41,738 bases of DNA from Anaerolineae bacterium (GTDB taxonomy: Bacteria > Chloroflexota > Anaerolineae > 4572-78 > J111), in assembly GCA_016931895.1 (NCBI GenBank), contig JAFGDY010000163.1, forward strand, positions 1-41,738, read 5' to 3'. Positions 1 to 8,321 of the stretch are shown piece after piece (the stretch's first letter is position 1; each line of letters opens with the position of its first letter). Both the position numbers and the translations under genes were made by a program. The notes beneath the pieces were generated by a model. The model was not told the origin of the DNA and searched no databases. It saw only the letters and a program-made list of their open reading frames with translations.

Positions 1-2
1 TT

Positions 3-83
3 GTTAATGAACCCTTTGATCCAAGATTATTTGCCCCTATGTACCAGACAATCACCCTAAAAACTTTTGGGATACACCACTAG
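3..83 (+). CDS. possible C-terminal end of an unidentified protein (partial)
   Basis: An open frame enters from the left edge and runs 26 codons to TAG at 81-83. It encodes a tail containing NEPFDPRLFAP and ending KTFGIHH. A strong forward terminator follows at 138-170, which fits a forward transcription unit ending here. The fragment is too short to assign to a family, and frame 1 is also open for 19 codons, so the coding call is tentative. Confidence 0.35.
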   Translation, partial: VNEPFDPRLFAPMYQTITLKTFGIHH

Positions 84-137
84 CAGCCATAGCCCACCGG
101 TTTCTGCCGGCGTGAGGGCTACCGCAGGGTAACAAAG

Positions 138-170
138 GAGCCTGGTTTACAGGCCAGGCTCTTTTTTCTT
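138..170 (+). terminator. intrinsic terminator
   Basis: Perfect 8-bp stem GAGCCTGG/CCAGGCTC with an 8-nt loop, followed by six T residues. It terminates whatever forward transcript enters from the left. On the other strand the same hairpin lies just past the stop of the 226-2526 gene but has a poorer T-tract. A second possible hairpin (TAGCCC/GGGCTA enclosing CCGG/CCGG) sits just upstream at about 92-123. Confidence 0.9.
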
Positions 171-225
171 GGTTATTTCATTAGTACAACATCCGTTCAA
201 CGCGAACCAAAGTGGCTATGCTGTA

Positions 226-2526
226 TTACGGGTTATTCTCCACGCCAACAATCAACTCGTCCTCGGCCAGCCGTTCCCCAGCCGGGCCAAAGGTGGGCAG
301 TCGTTGGCCGGTGGCGGCATCATACAAACCCAGGGCAATGTGGTCAACCTGGGCATAATCAGCGGGCGGTAAAGGGTGAATGTCTTGCACAATCTCGCCG
401 GGCTGCCATTGGCTGGTGGGGTAATGTCCACTGACCGGCGGGCCATCAGCTTGGCTGCGCACAAAGCCGTCGGCAGCGCGCAGGTGAACAAAAATGGTGT
501 AATCGGTGGCGGGTGATGCGGCGGATTGCCAGTAGAGGATGAGGCGAGAAGAGGAGTGTGAATTGTGAATTGTGAATTGTGAATTGTGAATTTCTAACGG
601 TTTGGACATAAACTGTGTGGGAGTTGCGGGTAAATCTACTGTAATTTTGAGGAGGCGAATGGTTTGGTTGGGGCCGAAGGTGGCCAGGGGAGGAGGGGTG
701 AATCGGTGCGGGTCATTGGGCAAGACATGGTAGAGATAATCGCCCGCAAATTGGCCGAGGGGATAGAGGGCAGGGTTACACTCGGCGCGCCAGCGGTCGG
801 TGGTTTCCCATTGAGCGCGATCCAGGGGAGCTTCGCCGGGATGAACGAGGAGGAACAATTGTGAATTGTGAATTGTGAATTGTGAGTTATGAATGAGGGA
901 CCGTAGGGCCTTGATTGACTGTTCATCAGGGAAGTTGGCCAGGGCCTGGGCCAGTTGGGGCTGGCGGGGCGGGGTGTAGCCGGAGTAGCCGTTGACCAAT
1001 CGCCACCAGCCCAGGGTGCTGGCGTAGAGGCGTTTGACCTCTGGATATTCCGGGGCCGGGGCGCTGTGCAACGGCAGTTCAACCAGGGCAAAGTTATTAT
1101 CGGGTTGAGCGGCCAGCCAGGCGTAGACCGGGTTCAGGGTGTCTCGATTTTCTACCGGGGCCAGGGGAAGGGGGATGGAGAGGGTTTCGGTGAGCAGAAG
1201 CAAGACACAGAGAGGGAATAAGAGATTAGAGATTAGAGATAACGATTTGCGATTTGCGATTTGAAATTTTAAGTTTGCAAAGCCAAAGGCAGCCAGAGCG
1301 GCGAGGGCAAACAGGGCCGGAATGATCCAGCGAGAAGGAACCCGGACGATGGTGCTGGGGGGGGAAAGGGTGGCGAGGACAGCATACGGAGTAGGGAAGA
1401 CCAGGGCCACGGAAAAAATCAGGATGAAGAGTAAGGCGTAAAACCTGGCCCTTGATGCCTGCCACCTGACCCTTGACCCTTGGTAGGTTAAAGCTACGAG
1501 GGCCAATATTGGCGCGATAATGCCCACAAACAACACATGCTCTTCGGTGAAGCCGGGCCGGCTGCGGAAAGTTTCGGTGAGAGGGCCAAAGATACGATTG
1601 AAGGGTGCGGCCGCGGCAAAGTCGGTGGGGGCGGCGGCCAGGGAAAGGGCCAGGGAAAGCGGGCGAGCGGCGCGCAATTCATCAACGATGGCAAGGTAAG
1701 GGAGGATGAAGGGCAGGATGAGCAGGGTAACAAGTAGCAGGGTAGCAAGTAGTAAAGTAAGAGGTGGCAAGGTAGCAGGAGGGGATGGCTTGAAGTAGCG
1801 GGCCAAGAGGACGGCGAACAGGTAGAGAACAAAGATTAGAGCGGTGTAGAGGGCCAGGTACCAGGAGGCGAGAATTTGGAGCAGTAAGAACAGAGTTAGG
1901 GCCAGGCAGAGAAGCAAAGGGACAGGCAGGGAGGGGAGGGAAGTTTTTTGAGATTGGCGGGTTCTTCTGAGTAACAAATCAAGAAATAACAGGGCAAAGG
2001 GCAACCATTGAAACGTGAGTAACTGCAAATGAGCAATGGCGGCAAAACGATAGGGGTTGAAGGCAAAAATCAAACAGGCAAGAAAGGCCGCATCACGCCG
2101 GCCCGTCCAGCGGAGGGCCAGCAAGTACATCCCAAACGCAGATAGGGGAAAGGTGAGCAACAAACTTAGATTATATGCCAGGATTGGCTCGCCGGAGATA
2201 AGTTGCAGCGGCAGGGACAGCAAGGCGGTGCTAAAAAGATGCTCGGAGTAGGCCAGCGTATTGGCCAGGGGATGAAAAATATTGGCATTGAACAGGTTGA
2301 GCGGGTCGGTGAGCAGGGCGTGGCTATCCCAGGCCAAAATCCAGGTATTGAGCAGGGGGTCGCCGATGTCGTTGGGCACGACAATGGTCAAATTGAAGAT
2401 GAGGGGGTAAGTCAGGATCAGGGTGAGCAGGATGTAGACGAAAAAAACAAAAAAACTATGTCTCAGAAGTGAGGTCAGCAAACTCATTCTCGGCAATCTA
2501 CAATCAATGGTCTGCGCTTGTTTCAT
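226..2526 (-). CDS. large polytopic GT-C-like glycosyltransferase/membrane protein
   Basis: A 766-residue integral membrane protein with about a dozen hydrophobic segments in residues 20-450, then a soluble C-terminal part. The first external loop has NDIGDPLLN (residues 52-60), an acidic motif of the kind used by GT-C glycosyltransferases that draw on lipid-linked sugars; no exact family is claimed. The last ~100 residues form a beta-rich module (YTIFVHL, YPTSQW, LGLYD, TGQRLP) also found at the ends of the next two genes. Its ATG overlaps the upstream gene's stop as ATGA (2523-2526), so translation is probably coupled. A second possible start is Met14. Four heptamer-repeat arrays lie inside the gene and encode linker-like stretches such as IHNSQFTIHNSQ. 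Membrane location is clear; substrate is unknown. Confidence 0.85.
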   Translation of the reverse strand: MKQAQTIDCRLPRMSLLTSLLRHSFFVFFVYILLTLILTYPLIFNLTIVVPNDIGDPLLNTWILAWDSHALLTDPLNLFNANIFHPLANTLAYSEHLFSTALLSLPLQLISGEPILAYNLSLLLTFPLSAFGMYLLALRWTGRRDAAFLACLIFAFNPYRFAAIAHLQLLTFQWLPFALLFLDLLLRRTRQSQKTSLPSLPVPLLLCLALTLFLLLQILASWYLALYTALIFVLYLFAVLLARYFKPSPPATLPPLTLLLATLLLVTLLILPFILPYLAIVDELRAARPLSLALSLAAAPTDFAAAAPFNRIFGPLTETFRSRPGFTEEHVLFVGIIAPILALVALTYQGSRVRWQASRARFYALLFILIFSVALVFPTPYAVLATLSPPSTIVRVPSRWIIPALFALAALAAFGFANLKFQIANRKSLSLISNLLFPLCVLLLLTETLSIPLPLAPVENRDTLNPVYAWLAAQPDNNFALVELPLHSAPAPEYPEVKRLYASTLGWWRLVNGYSGYTPPRQPQLAQALANFPDEQSIKALRSLIHNSQFTIHNSQLFLLVHPGEAPLDRAQWETTDRWRAECNPALYPLGQFAGDYLYHVLPNDPHRFTPPPLATFGPNQTIRLLKITVDLPATPTQFMSKPLEIHNSQFTIHNSHSSSRLILYWQSAASPATDYTIFVHLRAADGFVRSQADGPPVSGHYPTSQWQPGEIVQDIHPLPPADYAQVDHIALGLYDAATGQRLPTFGPAGERLAEDELIVGVENNP
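558..592. repeat. heptamer array A, GTGAATT x5
   Basis: Five perfect tandem copies of GTGAATT inside the 226-2526 gene. Because 7 is not a multiple of 3, the array is read through all three frames and encodes a 7-residue peptide period (NSQFTIH). Gain or loss of one unit would shift the frame. Confidence 0.95.
861..895. repeat. heptamer array B, GTGAATT variants
   Basis: Three perfect GTGAATT units followed by GTGAGTT and ATGAATG, in the same orientation as array A about 300 bp away and inside the same gene. It encodes an IHNSQFTIHNSQ stretch between more conserved parts of the protein. Confidence 0.9.
1221..1276. repeat. heptamer array C, AGAGATT/GCGATTT words
   Basis: Eight consecutive heptamers in one register: AGAGATT twice, AGAGATA, ACGATTT, GCGATTT twice, GAAATTT, TAAGTTT. 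The word changes midway but the 7-bp phase does not. It lies within the 226-2526 gene at a loop between hydrophobic segments. Confidence 0.85.
1443..1484. repeat. heptamer array D, CCTTGAC/ACCTGAC words
   Basis: Six in-phase units (ACCTGGC, CCTTGAT, GCCTGCC, ACCTGAC, CCTTGAC, CCTTGGT) within the 226-2526 gene. The words resemble those of array I at 8283-8331. Confidence 0.75.
1724..1779. repeat. heptamer array E, AGGGTAA/CAAGTAG words
   Basis: Eight in-phase degenerate units beginning AGGGTAA, CAAGTAG, CAGGGTA, GCAAGTA. It lies within the 226-2526 gene, where it encodes a leucine-rich hydrophobic stretch. Related words recur in array K at 37971-38033. Confidence 0.7.
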
Positions 2527-5432
2527 GGCGCTACCGAGATAATGAAACTATTATTGGGCAACGGTTTGCCGGCAGCGTCGGCGGCGGGCAGGCGTTCGCC
2601 GGTGGTGGGATGGTAAAGGCCAACGGCGATGGCGTGGAGTGAGTCCGGCGAGGCCAGGCGGGAACCGATAGGGCGCGCATCGGTGATGATTTGTTGAGGC
2701 AACCAGTCAGAAAGAGAATACAGGCCATCGTAGGGGACACCGTCGGCCTGGACTAATAAGTTGCCCTCGGCATCAAGCAGGTGAATGAAAATGGTGTCGT
2801 TTTGCTCAAGAAACTGATCAGTTTGCCAATACAACACCAGGGTGTCGCCCTGGACATGAACCTGCCGGAGCGTGACGTGCGGGCCAAAGTGAGCCAAAGG
2901 CGTAGCAGGCAATTGGGGAGGCGGCGCGACCAACCACACTGAACCAAGTTTAAAGTTTGTAGCGCCATCCGGCCAGATTGACAGCCGCTCGTCAGTTTCA
3001 CGATTGTAGAGTCCCACGTGAACATCATAGCGAATGGGAGGCAAGTCTGTTGGCACTTTGAGCGAAAGGGGGTTGCGCAAATATAAACCGGGCGGCCAAT
3101 TATAGGTGGGAATATCTTCGGGGGTATCTTCGTCAACTGCGGCAAAGGTTTGTTGGTTTGGCGCGTCGAGATGAAGAAAAACTGAGTAACTTGTGTTCAA
3201 ATCGGCCAAAGCGCGCCAGTAAAGCGTAACCGTCAGCAATTCGCCGGGGGAGATGGTTTCCGGTAAATCGTCAAAGCCGACCAGCCGGATTTGGTTGGCA
3301 AAATCAACCCGCACCACGTGGTCGGCGGGTTGGGGCCGGTCGGGGTCTGATTGCAAAGTAAACAGGGGAGCCAGAGGACGCGAAAGCAGGTAAAGGGCAA
3401 AAAACGACACCGCTGCTATCACAAAGAATCTGGGAGAGATGGCCGTTGCATGGGGGTCGCCAATCCCTGTTCCACTATCTCGTCGTCCACCTGTCTCATT
3501 GATATATTGCTTAAAGAAAAAAACAGCAATCAGGCCCAAGACAAACAGCGAGCTTACGGTCAGCCCCAGCCCGATGGCGCGCAAAGGGGTTGATTCCAAT
3601 TGCAGGGTCAGGCTGTGCCGGCCGGCGGGAATAGTTGTTTGAATCAAGCCGGTATTTGGGGTCACGGTAAAAGCAACGGGTTGGCCATCCAGGTAAACCT
3701 GCCAGCCGGGCCAGTAAAGGGTGCGGATGGTAGCCACAAACTTTTCAGGCGTATTAATTTGCCAGGAATCGGACTCGGCCTGGTGGCTCAGAGTTTCCAC
3801 GTTTGCGCCGGGCGGCAGAGAGGCCGGATCAATTTTTTGCGGCGGCCGGCCGGCCTCGTAATCGGGGCGAAGAGTTTTGGGGGAGGGGTGCTGCCGGGCG
3901 CGGCGAGGCAAAAATTCGCCGGTGCTGGTGGTGCCAATGGCGTAGGAGGCTGCTTCGTAGGCAAAAGCCTCCGCCGGAGAGGGCGTGCCCCAAGAAATGA
4001 ATTGGGAGGGGAAGAGATAGTAAACGTTGAAGGTAATAACCATAAGGATAGACAGAAAAAGGATGAGGTCCAAATTGCGATTGGCAATTTGCAATTTGAC
4101 AATCCAGAAAGCAGCCGCAGCCAAAACGCCGGCGCAAAAAATTGCCGGGCCGAGCATGCGCCAGGGGAACTCGGCCAGTTCGATGAAGGGCACAGATTCC
4201 CATAGGAACTGGGATTGGGGCAGGGCCAGGAAGACGTAGAGTAAAAAGAAAATGGTGAAGAAAAGGGTGTGACCGATACGTGATTGGATCATGTCACTGC
4301 GAGCGATAGCGAAGCAGTCTCCCCTTTCGAAGTTGGAGATTGCTTCGGCCTGCGGCCTCGCAATGACGCCTGAACGTGTGTGTTCGGCTTCATTCTCGAC
4401 GCCATCCCGCGAGGACGGTCTGACTGCCTTGAAGACCAGGAAAAGCAGGGCCACCATTCCTAACACCGCGCCCATGATTTGAGGCAGGCCGAGGCTGAAG
4501 GGAAAGGCGGGATTGATGGTGGTCAGGTCAAGGGGCAACGGCGGGGAGAGCAGTTCTGAGAGGGGTATAAAATTTTCCCGAAAATCAAAAAAACCCTGGG
4601 TGATGCCTTCCAACTTAATCTCGTGCCGTTCGCCAAAAGCCGGCAGCCAAAAAATGGCGGCCAAACCCAGGCCAAGAAGCCCGGCGGCAATGGTGCGGAT
4701 GAGCAAAGGCATAAACCAAAATGCCTGTTGACCCGTTGGCTCGCCCCCTCGTCTCCTCGACTGCCAGGCTGTCAGCATCAGCAAAAAAAGTGAATAGGCC
4801 ACGAAGAGGGGGGCAAAGAGCATAAAGCTGATGTTGTGGCTCAATAACAAACCGGCCAGCGACACTGCCGCCGCCAGCCAATAACGGGGCCGGCCGGTGG
4901 TAATGAGGCCGTGAAAGGCCCAGAAGATAAGGGGGTAAAAAGCCAGGCCGGTAAATTGGCCGTAGTTGCCTTGAATATAAGCCTCACGCAAACGGTAAGG
5001 GGCATAAACATACACGGCTGCCGCGAGCAGCGCCGGGGCAGGCCCATAAAGGCGGCGGGCAAAAAGAAATATACCCAAGCTATACAGCAGAAAATCAAAA
5101 ATGATAACCGCCTTCATGGACTCGTCGAGGGGCAGGCCGGAAAGATGAAAAATTTGGGTTAGTTGATAGAGGGCCGGCGGAGCGTAGCTAAAAATGGGCA
5201 TGCCGTGTCCAAAAGCCAAATCGGCGCCCCAACGAGGGTAGAAGTGGCCCTGCTGCCAGGCCTGGTTCAGTTGGACCTGCCGCATCAGGTGCACCGGGCC
5301 ATCGGCGGTGTTGGGCAGGCCGGCATGAATGAGCAGGGGCATCACCGCGAAAAATGGCAGGAGTAACGCCAAGAGCAAACCATAGTCCCAAATCACGATT
5401 TTCAATTTAAGATTTACGATTTGTGATTTCAT
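2523..5432 (-). CDS. large GT-C-like membrane protein (6-pyruvoyl-tetrahydropterin-synthase-related type)
   Basis: A 969-residue polytopic protein. Its N-terminal half resembles bacterial membrane proteins named for the 'PTPS-related' domain: TADGPVHL near residue 45, then YPRWGADLAFGHGMPIF and APYRLREA motifs between hydrophobic segments. It probably transfers or flips sugar units at the membrane; no substrate can be read. The C-terminal ~270 residues hold two copies of the beta-rich module (VFLHLD..VGLYN and IFIHLLD..VGLYHPTTGERLP). It is paralogous to the next gene (5445-8321), 12 bp upstream of it, and its stop overlaps the next start by 4 bp. No Shine-Dalgarno is seen. The ATG forms the end of a heptamer array, so the first ~11 codons are repeat-derived. 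Residues ~352-380 come from a palindromic element and are probably not ancestral. Confidence 0.85.
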   Translation of the reverse strand: MKSQIVNLKLKIVIWDYGLLLALLLPFFAVMPLLIHAGLPNTADGPVHLMRQVQLNQAWQQGHFYPRWGADLAFGHGMPIFSYAPPALYQLTQIFHLSGLPLDESMKAVIIFDFLLYSLGIFLFARRLYGPAPALLAAAVYVYAPYRLREAYIQGNYGQFTGLAFYPLIFWAFHGLITTGRPRYWLAAAVSLAGLLLSHNISFMLFAPLFVAYSLFLLMLTAWQSRRRGGEPTGQQAFWFMPLLIRTIAAGLLGLGLAAIFWLPAFGERHEIKLEGITQGFFDFRENFIPLSELLSPPLPLDLTTINPAFPFSLGLPQIMGAVLGMVALLFLVFKAVRPSSRDGVENEAEHTRSGVIARPQAEAISNFERGDCFAIARSDMIQSRIGHTLFFTIFFLLYVFLALPQSQFLWESVPFIELAEFPWRMLGPAIFCAGVLAAAAFWIVKLQIANRNLDLILFLSILMVITFNVYYLFPSQFISWGTPSPAEAFAYEAASYAIGTTSTGEFLPRRARQHPSPKTLRPDYEAGRPPQKIDPASLPPGANVETLSHQAESDSWQINTPEKFVATIRTLYWPGWQVYLDGQPVAFTVTPNTGLIQTTIPAGRHSLTLQLESTPLRAIGLGLTVSSLFVLGLIAVFFFKQYINETGGRRDSGTGIGDPHATAISPRFFVIAAVSFFALYLLSRPLAPLFTLQSDPDRPQPADHVVRVDFANQIRLVGFDDLPETISPGELLTVTLYWRALADLNTSYSVFLHLDAPNQQTFAAVDEDTPEDIPTYNWPPGLYLRNPLSLKVPTDLPPIRYDVHVGLYNRETDERLSIWPDGATNFKLGSVWLVAPPPQLPATPLAHFGPHVTLRQVHVQGDTLVLYWQTDQFLEQNDTIFIHLLDAEGNLLVQADGVPYDGLYSLSDWLPQQIITDARPIGSRLASPDSLHAIAVGLYHPTTGERLPAADAAGKPLPNNSFIISVAP
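4072..4106. repeat. heptamer array F, AATTTGC words
   Basis: In-phase units AAATTGC, GATTGGC, AATTTGC, AATTTGA, CAATCCA inside the 2523-5432 gene, encoding a VKLQIANRNLD stretch. This peptide closely resembles the one made by array C (KFQIANRKS). Confidence 0.8.
4293..4377. repeat. palindromic element E1 inside a coding sequence
   Basis: An 85-bp imperfect palindrome with outer arms GTCACTGCGAG and CTCGCAATGAC and inner GAAGCAGTCTCC / GGAGATTGCTTC. It is a member of the family also seen at 15558-15706, 29082-29205 and 32366-32471. It is read through without a stop in the 2523-5432 gene, giving residues around 352-380 (VIARPQAEAI ... GDCFAIA). This is comparable in style to palindromic elements inserted in frame in Rickettsia proteins; no sequence relation is claimed. 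Confidence 0.85.
5391..5432. repeat. heptamer array G ending at a start codon
   Basis: Six in-phase units AATCACG, ATTTTCA, ATTTAAG, ATTTACG, ATTTGTG, ATTTCAT. The last three bases are the reverse-strand ATG of the 2523-5432 gene, so the array supplies the start codon and the first residues (MKSQIVNLKLKIVI). Confidence 0.85.
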
Positions 5433-5444
5433 AAGTCAGCCAAT

Positions 5445-8321
5445 TTACCGCTCGCCAACCGTCACGGTCGTTAATTCCACAAAGTCAAGCCCGCCGGTTG
5501 TGGTCAAACGCGCCAGCGTCAGCGGGTCGTACAGACCCACCACCAGCAAATACTCACCGGGCGCAACCTCGTTCAGCGGGATGGAGCGGGGGTCCAGGAT
5601 GGTTTGGTCCGGCAGCCAAGTTGACGTGGGGTAAGCGCCGTCCAGGGGAGGGCGGTCAAAACCGGCCACCAGATTTTGATCCAGATCAAACAATTGGGCA
5701 AAAACCGTGTAATCTTTTTGGGGCGTTTGGTCACTTTGCCAGGCCAGGGTAAAATCAAGCCGCGTCTCAGTTTGGGCCTCAAGTTGAAAGCCGGTCAGAT
5801 AAATAGTATCACTATCATTGCTAAAAATCACATCCAGTTGTTCAGCCAACGGCGTTATCTGGCCTGGCGCCGGTTTGACCCTGATAATGGTCAACTGCGC
5901 CGTATCACCGCTACCATCGGCCAGAGGCAGCAGGCGATCCCGGTCGGGGTCAATCAAGCCCACCCGCACAGCGTAGGCCAGGGGCGGGAGGTCCGGCGGC
6001 AATATCAAATCGTGTTCATCGCGCACGTAACGGGCCGTGTCCCAATGAAAGGTGGGCAGCACGCTCTCCGTGGTGGCGTCGCCGGGGGTGTAATTGGTGG
6101 CGTCGGCGACGGTGGTCCAATCGTTCAGGCGGTCTAAATGCACAAAGGGCTGCAAATTGGCCTTGATGGGCGCGGTATCGGTTGCCCAATACAGCACTAC
6201 CTGCAACCGCCCGCCCGGAGAGACAATAGGCTTATCCAGGTCATACCCGATCAGACGAAGGCCATCGGCAAAACGGATGTCGGCTTTATGGCCCGCCGGG
6301 AGCGCCTGGCCGGGCGGCGATTGAATTGTGAAGACGGAGCGTAATAGGGGTTTGAGCCAAAAAGCACCAATTACGGCCAAAGCCATCGCCAGTAGAATGA
6401 TCAGGATTTTTTGGCGAGGGGCAGGAGAGCGCGCTTTTTTATCTTGTTTTTCGACGCGACGTCTACGGCTGACTTGCCAAGATAGGCCGGCTACCAGCAA
6501 ACTCACCATCGCCAGGCCACTCCAGAGCATGGCCGTCACTCGAACCGGCGTCTCGCCAAAACGGACGGTCAAGGTGTGCTGGCCTGCCGGAAGGTCAATC
6601 AGCATCAAGCCGGTGCCGGGTTCAGGCGTGATGTTGACCGGTCGGTCATTTATCCAGGCTTGCCAGCCGGGATAATAAAAATGAAAAAATCGTAGGGTAA
6701 AGTCTTTTGGGCCGTTAAGCCGGTAGATGTGCGTGATGGCATTTTGTTTGAGCAAGATGGCCTTTGTGCCGGCGGGCAAGCTGGCGTAATCCAACCGTCG
6801 GGGATTTTGACCGGCCAGAAACGCCTCCAGCAGGGGCGAAGTGGTGGGGGCCTGGCTTACCGTTTGGGGCAGGTATTCGCTCACCGTGGTCGTCCCTACC
6901 GATTGGGAACGGCGCTCATAATCAACCTGATCGGCCAGGGTGGGCTGGCCGTATTGGGCAAAGGGGATCACGGGGTATAACAAGGGCGCCACCGCCACAA
7001 TTTGGATGGCCACGCACACGGCTACCCCCAAACGCCGGACTTGGGACGGCAGCAAGAGCAGCGCCGCGCCGGCCAAAAAAGCCAGGCCCAAATTGGCCAG
7101 GCTCAATAACCGCCAGGGGAATTCGGCTACCTGCAAAATGGTAAGGGTTTCCCAAACCGGGCGAGAGAGAGGGAGGGTCAGGAAAATGCCGGCAGCCGCA
7201 ACCAGGGCAAAAAACAGGATAAAACAGACGGGGGAAGCGCCTGGGGCAATGGCCCGTTTTTTGATGAGTAACCATAATCCCGTTAATAGTCCAAAGAGCG
7301 CCAAAATCAAAGTGACCACGCCCAGAGTCAAAGGGACGTAAGGGTTGGCCGCGCGGGCGTCCAGGGGGTAAATCCAGGCGACCAGTTCAGACCAATGCGG
7401 GTAGCGCACGTAAAAAGGGCTTTTTTCCAGGTAGATATTGGCCTGGGCGCGCGTGTAAAATCGCTCGGTAAAAGCGGGCAGCCAAAAGAAGGCGGAGAGG
7501 AGCAGACCCAAGGGAATGGACACCAGAGGCAGTAGGCCAACAATGAGCCGATAGGGTTTAGCAGAAAAATGAGAATTTAGAAATGAAAAATGAGAAACTT
7601 TTGAGGCCTGGCTTGCCCCTGACGGAGTTCGGACTGAAAGCCAAAATAGCATTAATCCATAAAGGCCCACGACAGGCGTAAACACCAGCACCTGGTACAA
7701 GTGACTCAACATTACCCCGGCGTAAAAAATGGCCGCCAGGATCAGCCAGCCCCAAAAATAAGTTCGGGCCGAGCGAGTCATGGCCCATAACGTCCAGGGG
7801 AACAGACCAATGGCCAAAAATTGAGGCACGTTGCCGCCGTAAAGCAGCGCCTCGCGCAAGGCAAAGGGCGCAAACGCATAGGCTACGGCGGCCACCAACC
7901 CGGCTTCAAGGCTGCCTAAAACATCGCGCGCCAGCAGATACATGCCAGTTGCGTAAAGTAAAATTGTGAGGATAATCAGAATCTTGAGCGCAGTCTCTAA
8001 GGTAAAGCCGGCGCCATAAAAAACCAGGGCCAGGAGATGTGGCAAGGGCGGGGTAAACACAAACAGTGGATACCCATAGCCAAACGCCAGATTGGGCGCC
8101 CAACGCGGCACAAGCACTCCCGGCGCCCAGGCTTGTTTGTATTCCAACGTGCGGTAAAGATGAATAGGCATGTCGGCCGCCGCAGGCAGGCCCGGCTGCC
8201 ACAGGCTTTGGATGATGAGTAGAGTCAGTAGAGCGGCAATGATTAGCCCAACGTCCATTCTATTGATAAAATGTGAAGCGTAACCCTTGACCTTTGCCAC
8301 TTGACACCTGACATTTAACAT
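5445..8321 (-). CDS. large GT-C-like membrane protein, paralogue of the downstream gene
   Basis: A 958-residue polytopic protein with the same plan as the 2523-5432 product: AADMPIHLYR near residue 50, VPRWAPNLAFGYGYPLF, APFALREAL, about a dozen hydrophobic segments, then two copies of the C-terminal beta-rich module (FVHLDRLN..VGLIDP and VFAQLFD..VGLYDP). It probably acts on lipid-linked sugars or polymers at the cytoplasmic membrane. The ATG at 8321 lies inside heptamer array I and has only a weak AGGG upstream. Met22 (8258), just before the first membrane segment, is the alternative and would exclude the repeat-derived peptide. Array H makes residues ~241-252 (SHFSFLNSHFS). It is first of a three-gene reverse-strand operon and only 20-40 bp from the divergent GT2 gene. 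Confidence 0.85.
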   Translation of the reverse strand: MLNVRCQVAKVKGYASHFINRMDVGLIIAALLTLLIIQSLWQPGLPAAADMPIHLYRTLEYKQAWAPGVLVPRWAPNLAFGYGYPLFVFTPPLPHLLALVFYGAGFTLETALKILIILTILLYATGMYLLARDVLGSLEAGLVAAVAYAFAPFALREALLYGGNVPQFLAIGLFPWTLWAMTRSARTYFWGWLILAAIFYAGVMLSHLYQVLVFTPVVGLYGLMLFWLSVRTPSGASQASKVSHFSFLNSHFSAKPYRLIVGLLPLVSIPLGLLLSAFFWLPAFTERFYTRAQANIYLEKSPFYVRYPHWSELVAWIYPLDARAANPYVPLTLGVVTLILALFGLLTGLWLLIKKRAIAPGASPVCFILFFALVAAAGIFLTLPLSRPVWETLTILQVAEFPWRLLSLANLGLAFLAGAALLLLPSQVRRLGVAVCVAIQIVAVAPLLYPVIPFAQYGQPTLADQVDYERRSQSVGTTTVSEYLPQTVSQAPTTSPLLEAFLAGQNPRRLDYASLPAGTKAILLKQNAITHIYRLNGPKDFTLRFFHFYYPGWQAWINDRPVNITPEPGTGLMLIDLPAGQHTLTVRFGETPVRVTAMLWSGLAMVSLLVAGLSWQVSRRRRVEKQDKKARSPAPRQKILIILLAMALAVIGAFWLKPLLRSVFTIQSPPGQALPAGHKADIRFADGLRLIGYDLDKPIVSPGGRLQVVLYWATDTAPIKANLQPFVHLDRLNDWTTVADATNYTPGDATTESVLPTFHWDTARYVRDEHDLILPPDLPPLAYAVRVGLIDPDRDRLLPLADGSGDTAQLTIIRVKPAPGQITPLAEQLDVIFSNDSDTIYLTGFQLEAQTETRLDFTLAWQSDQTPQKDYTVFAQLFDLDQNLVAGFDRPPLDGAYPTSTWLPDQTILDPRSIPLNEVAPGEYLLVVGLYDPLTLARLTTTGGLDFVELTTVTVGER
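7565..7599. repeat. heptamer array H, AAAAATG/AGAATTT words
   Basis: Five in-phase units AAAAATG, AGAATTT, AGAAATG, AAAAATG, AGAAACT inside the 5445-8321 gene, encoding a serine/phenylalanine linker between two hydrophobic segments. Confidence 0.8.

Noticed and set aside
84-137. Hairpin region before the first terminator as a structured RNA (SRP, tmRNA, RNase P)
   Set aside because: None of the conserved elements of these RNAs is recognised; only simple hairpins are seen.
558-592. Heptamer arrays as a possible CRISPR array
   Set aside because: The units are 7 bp, contiguous and without spacers, and no cas gene is present.
3788-4205. Several forward and reverse frames of 100-200 codons within the large membrane-protein genes
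   Set aside because: They are shadows of the long hydrophobic genes, rich in Arg/Pro/Gly, with no ribosome sites or recognisable domains.
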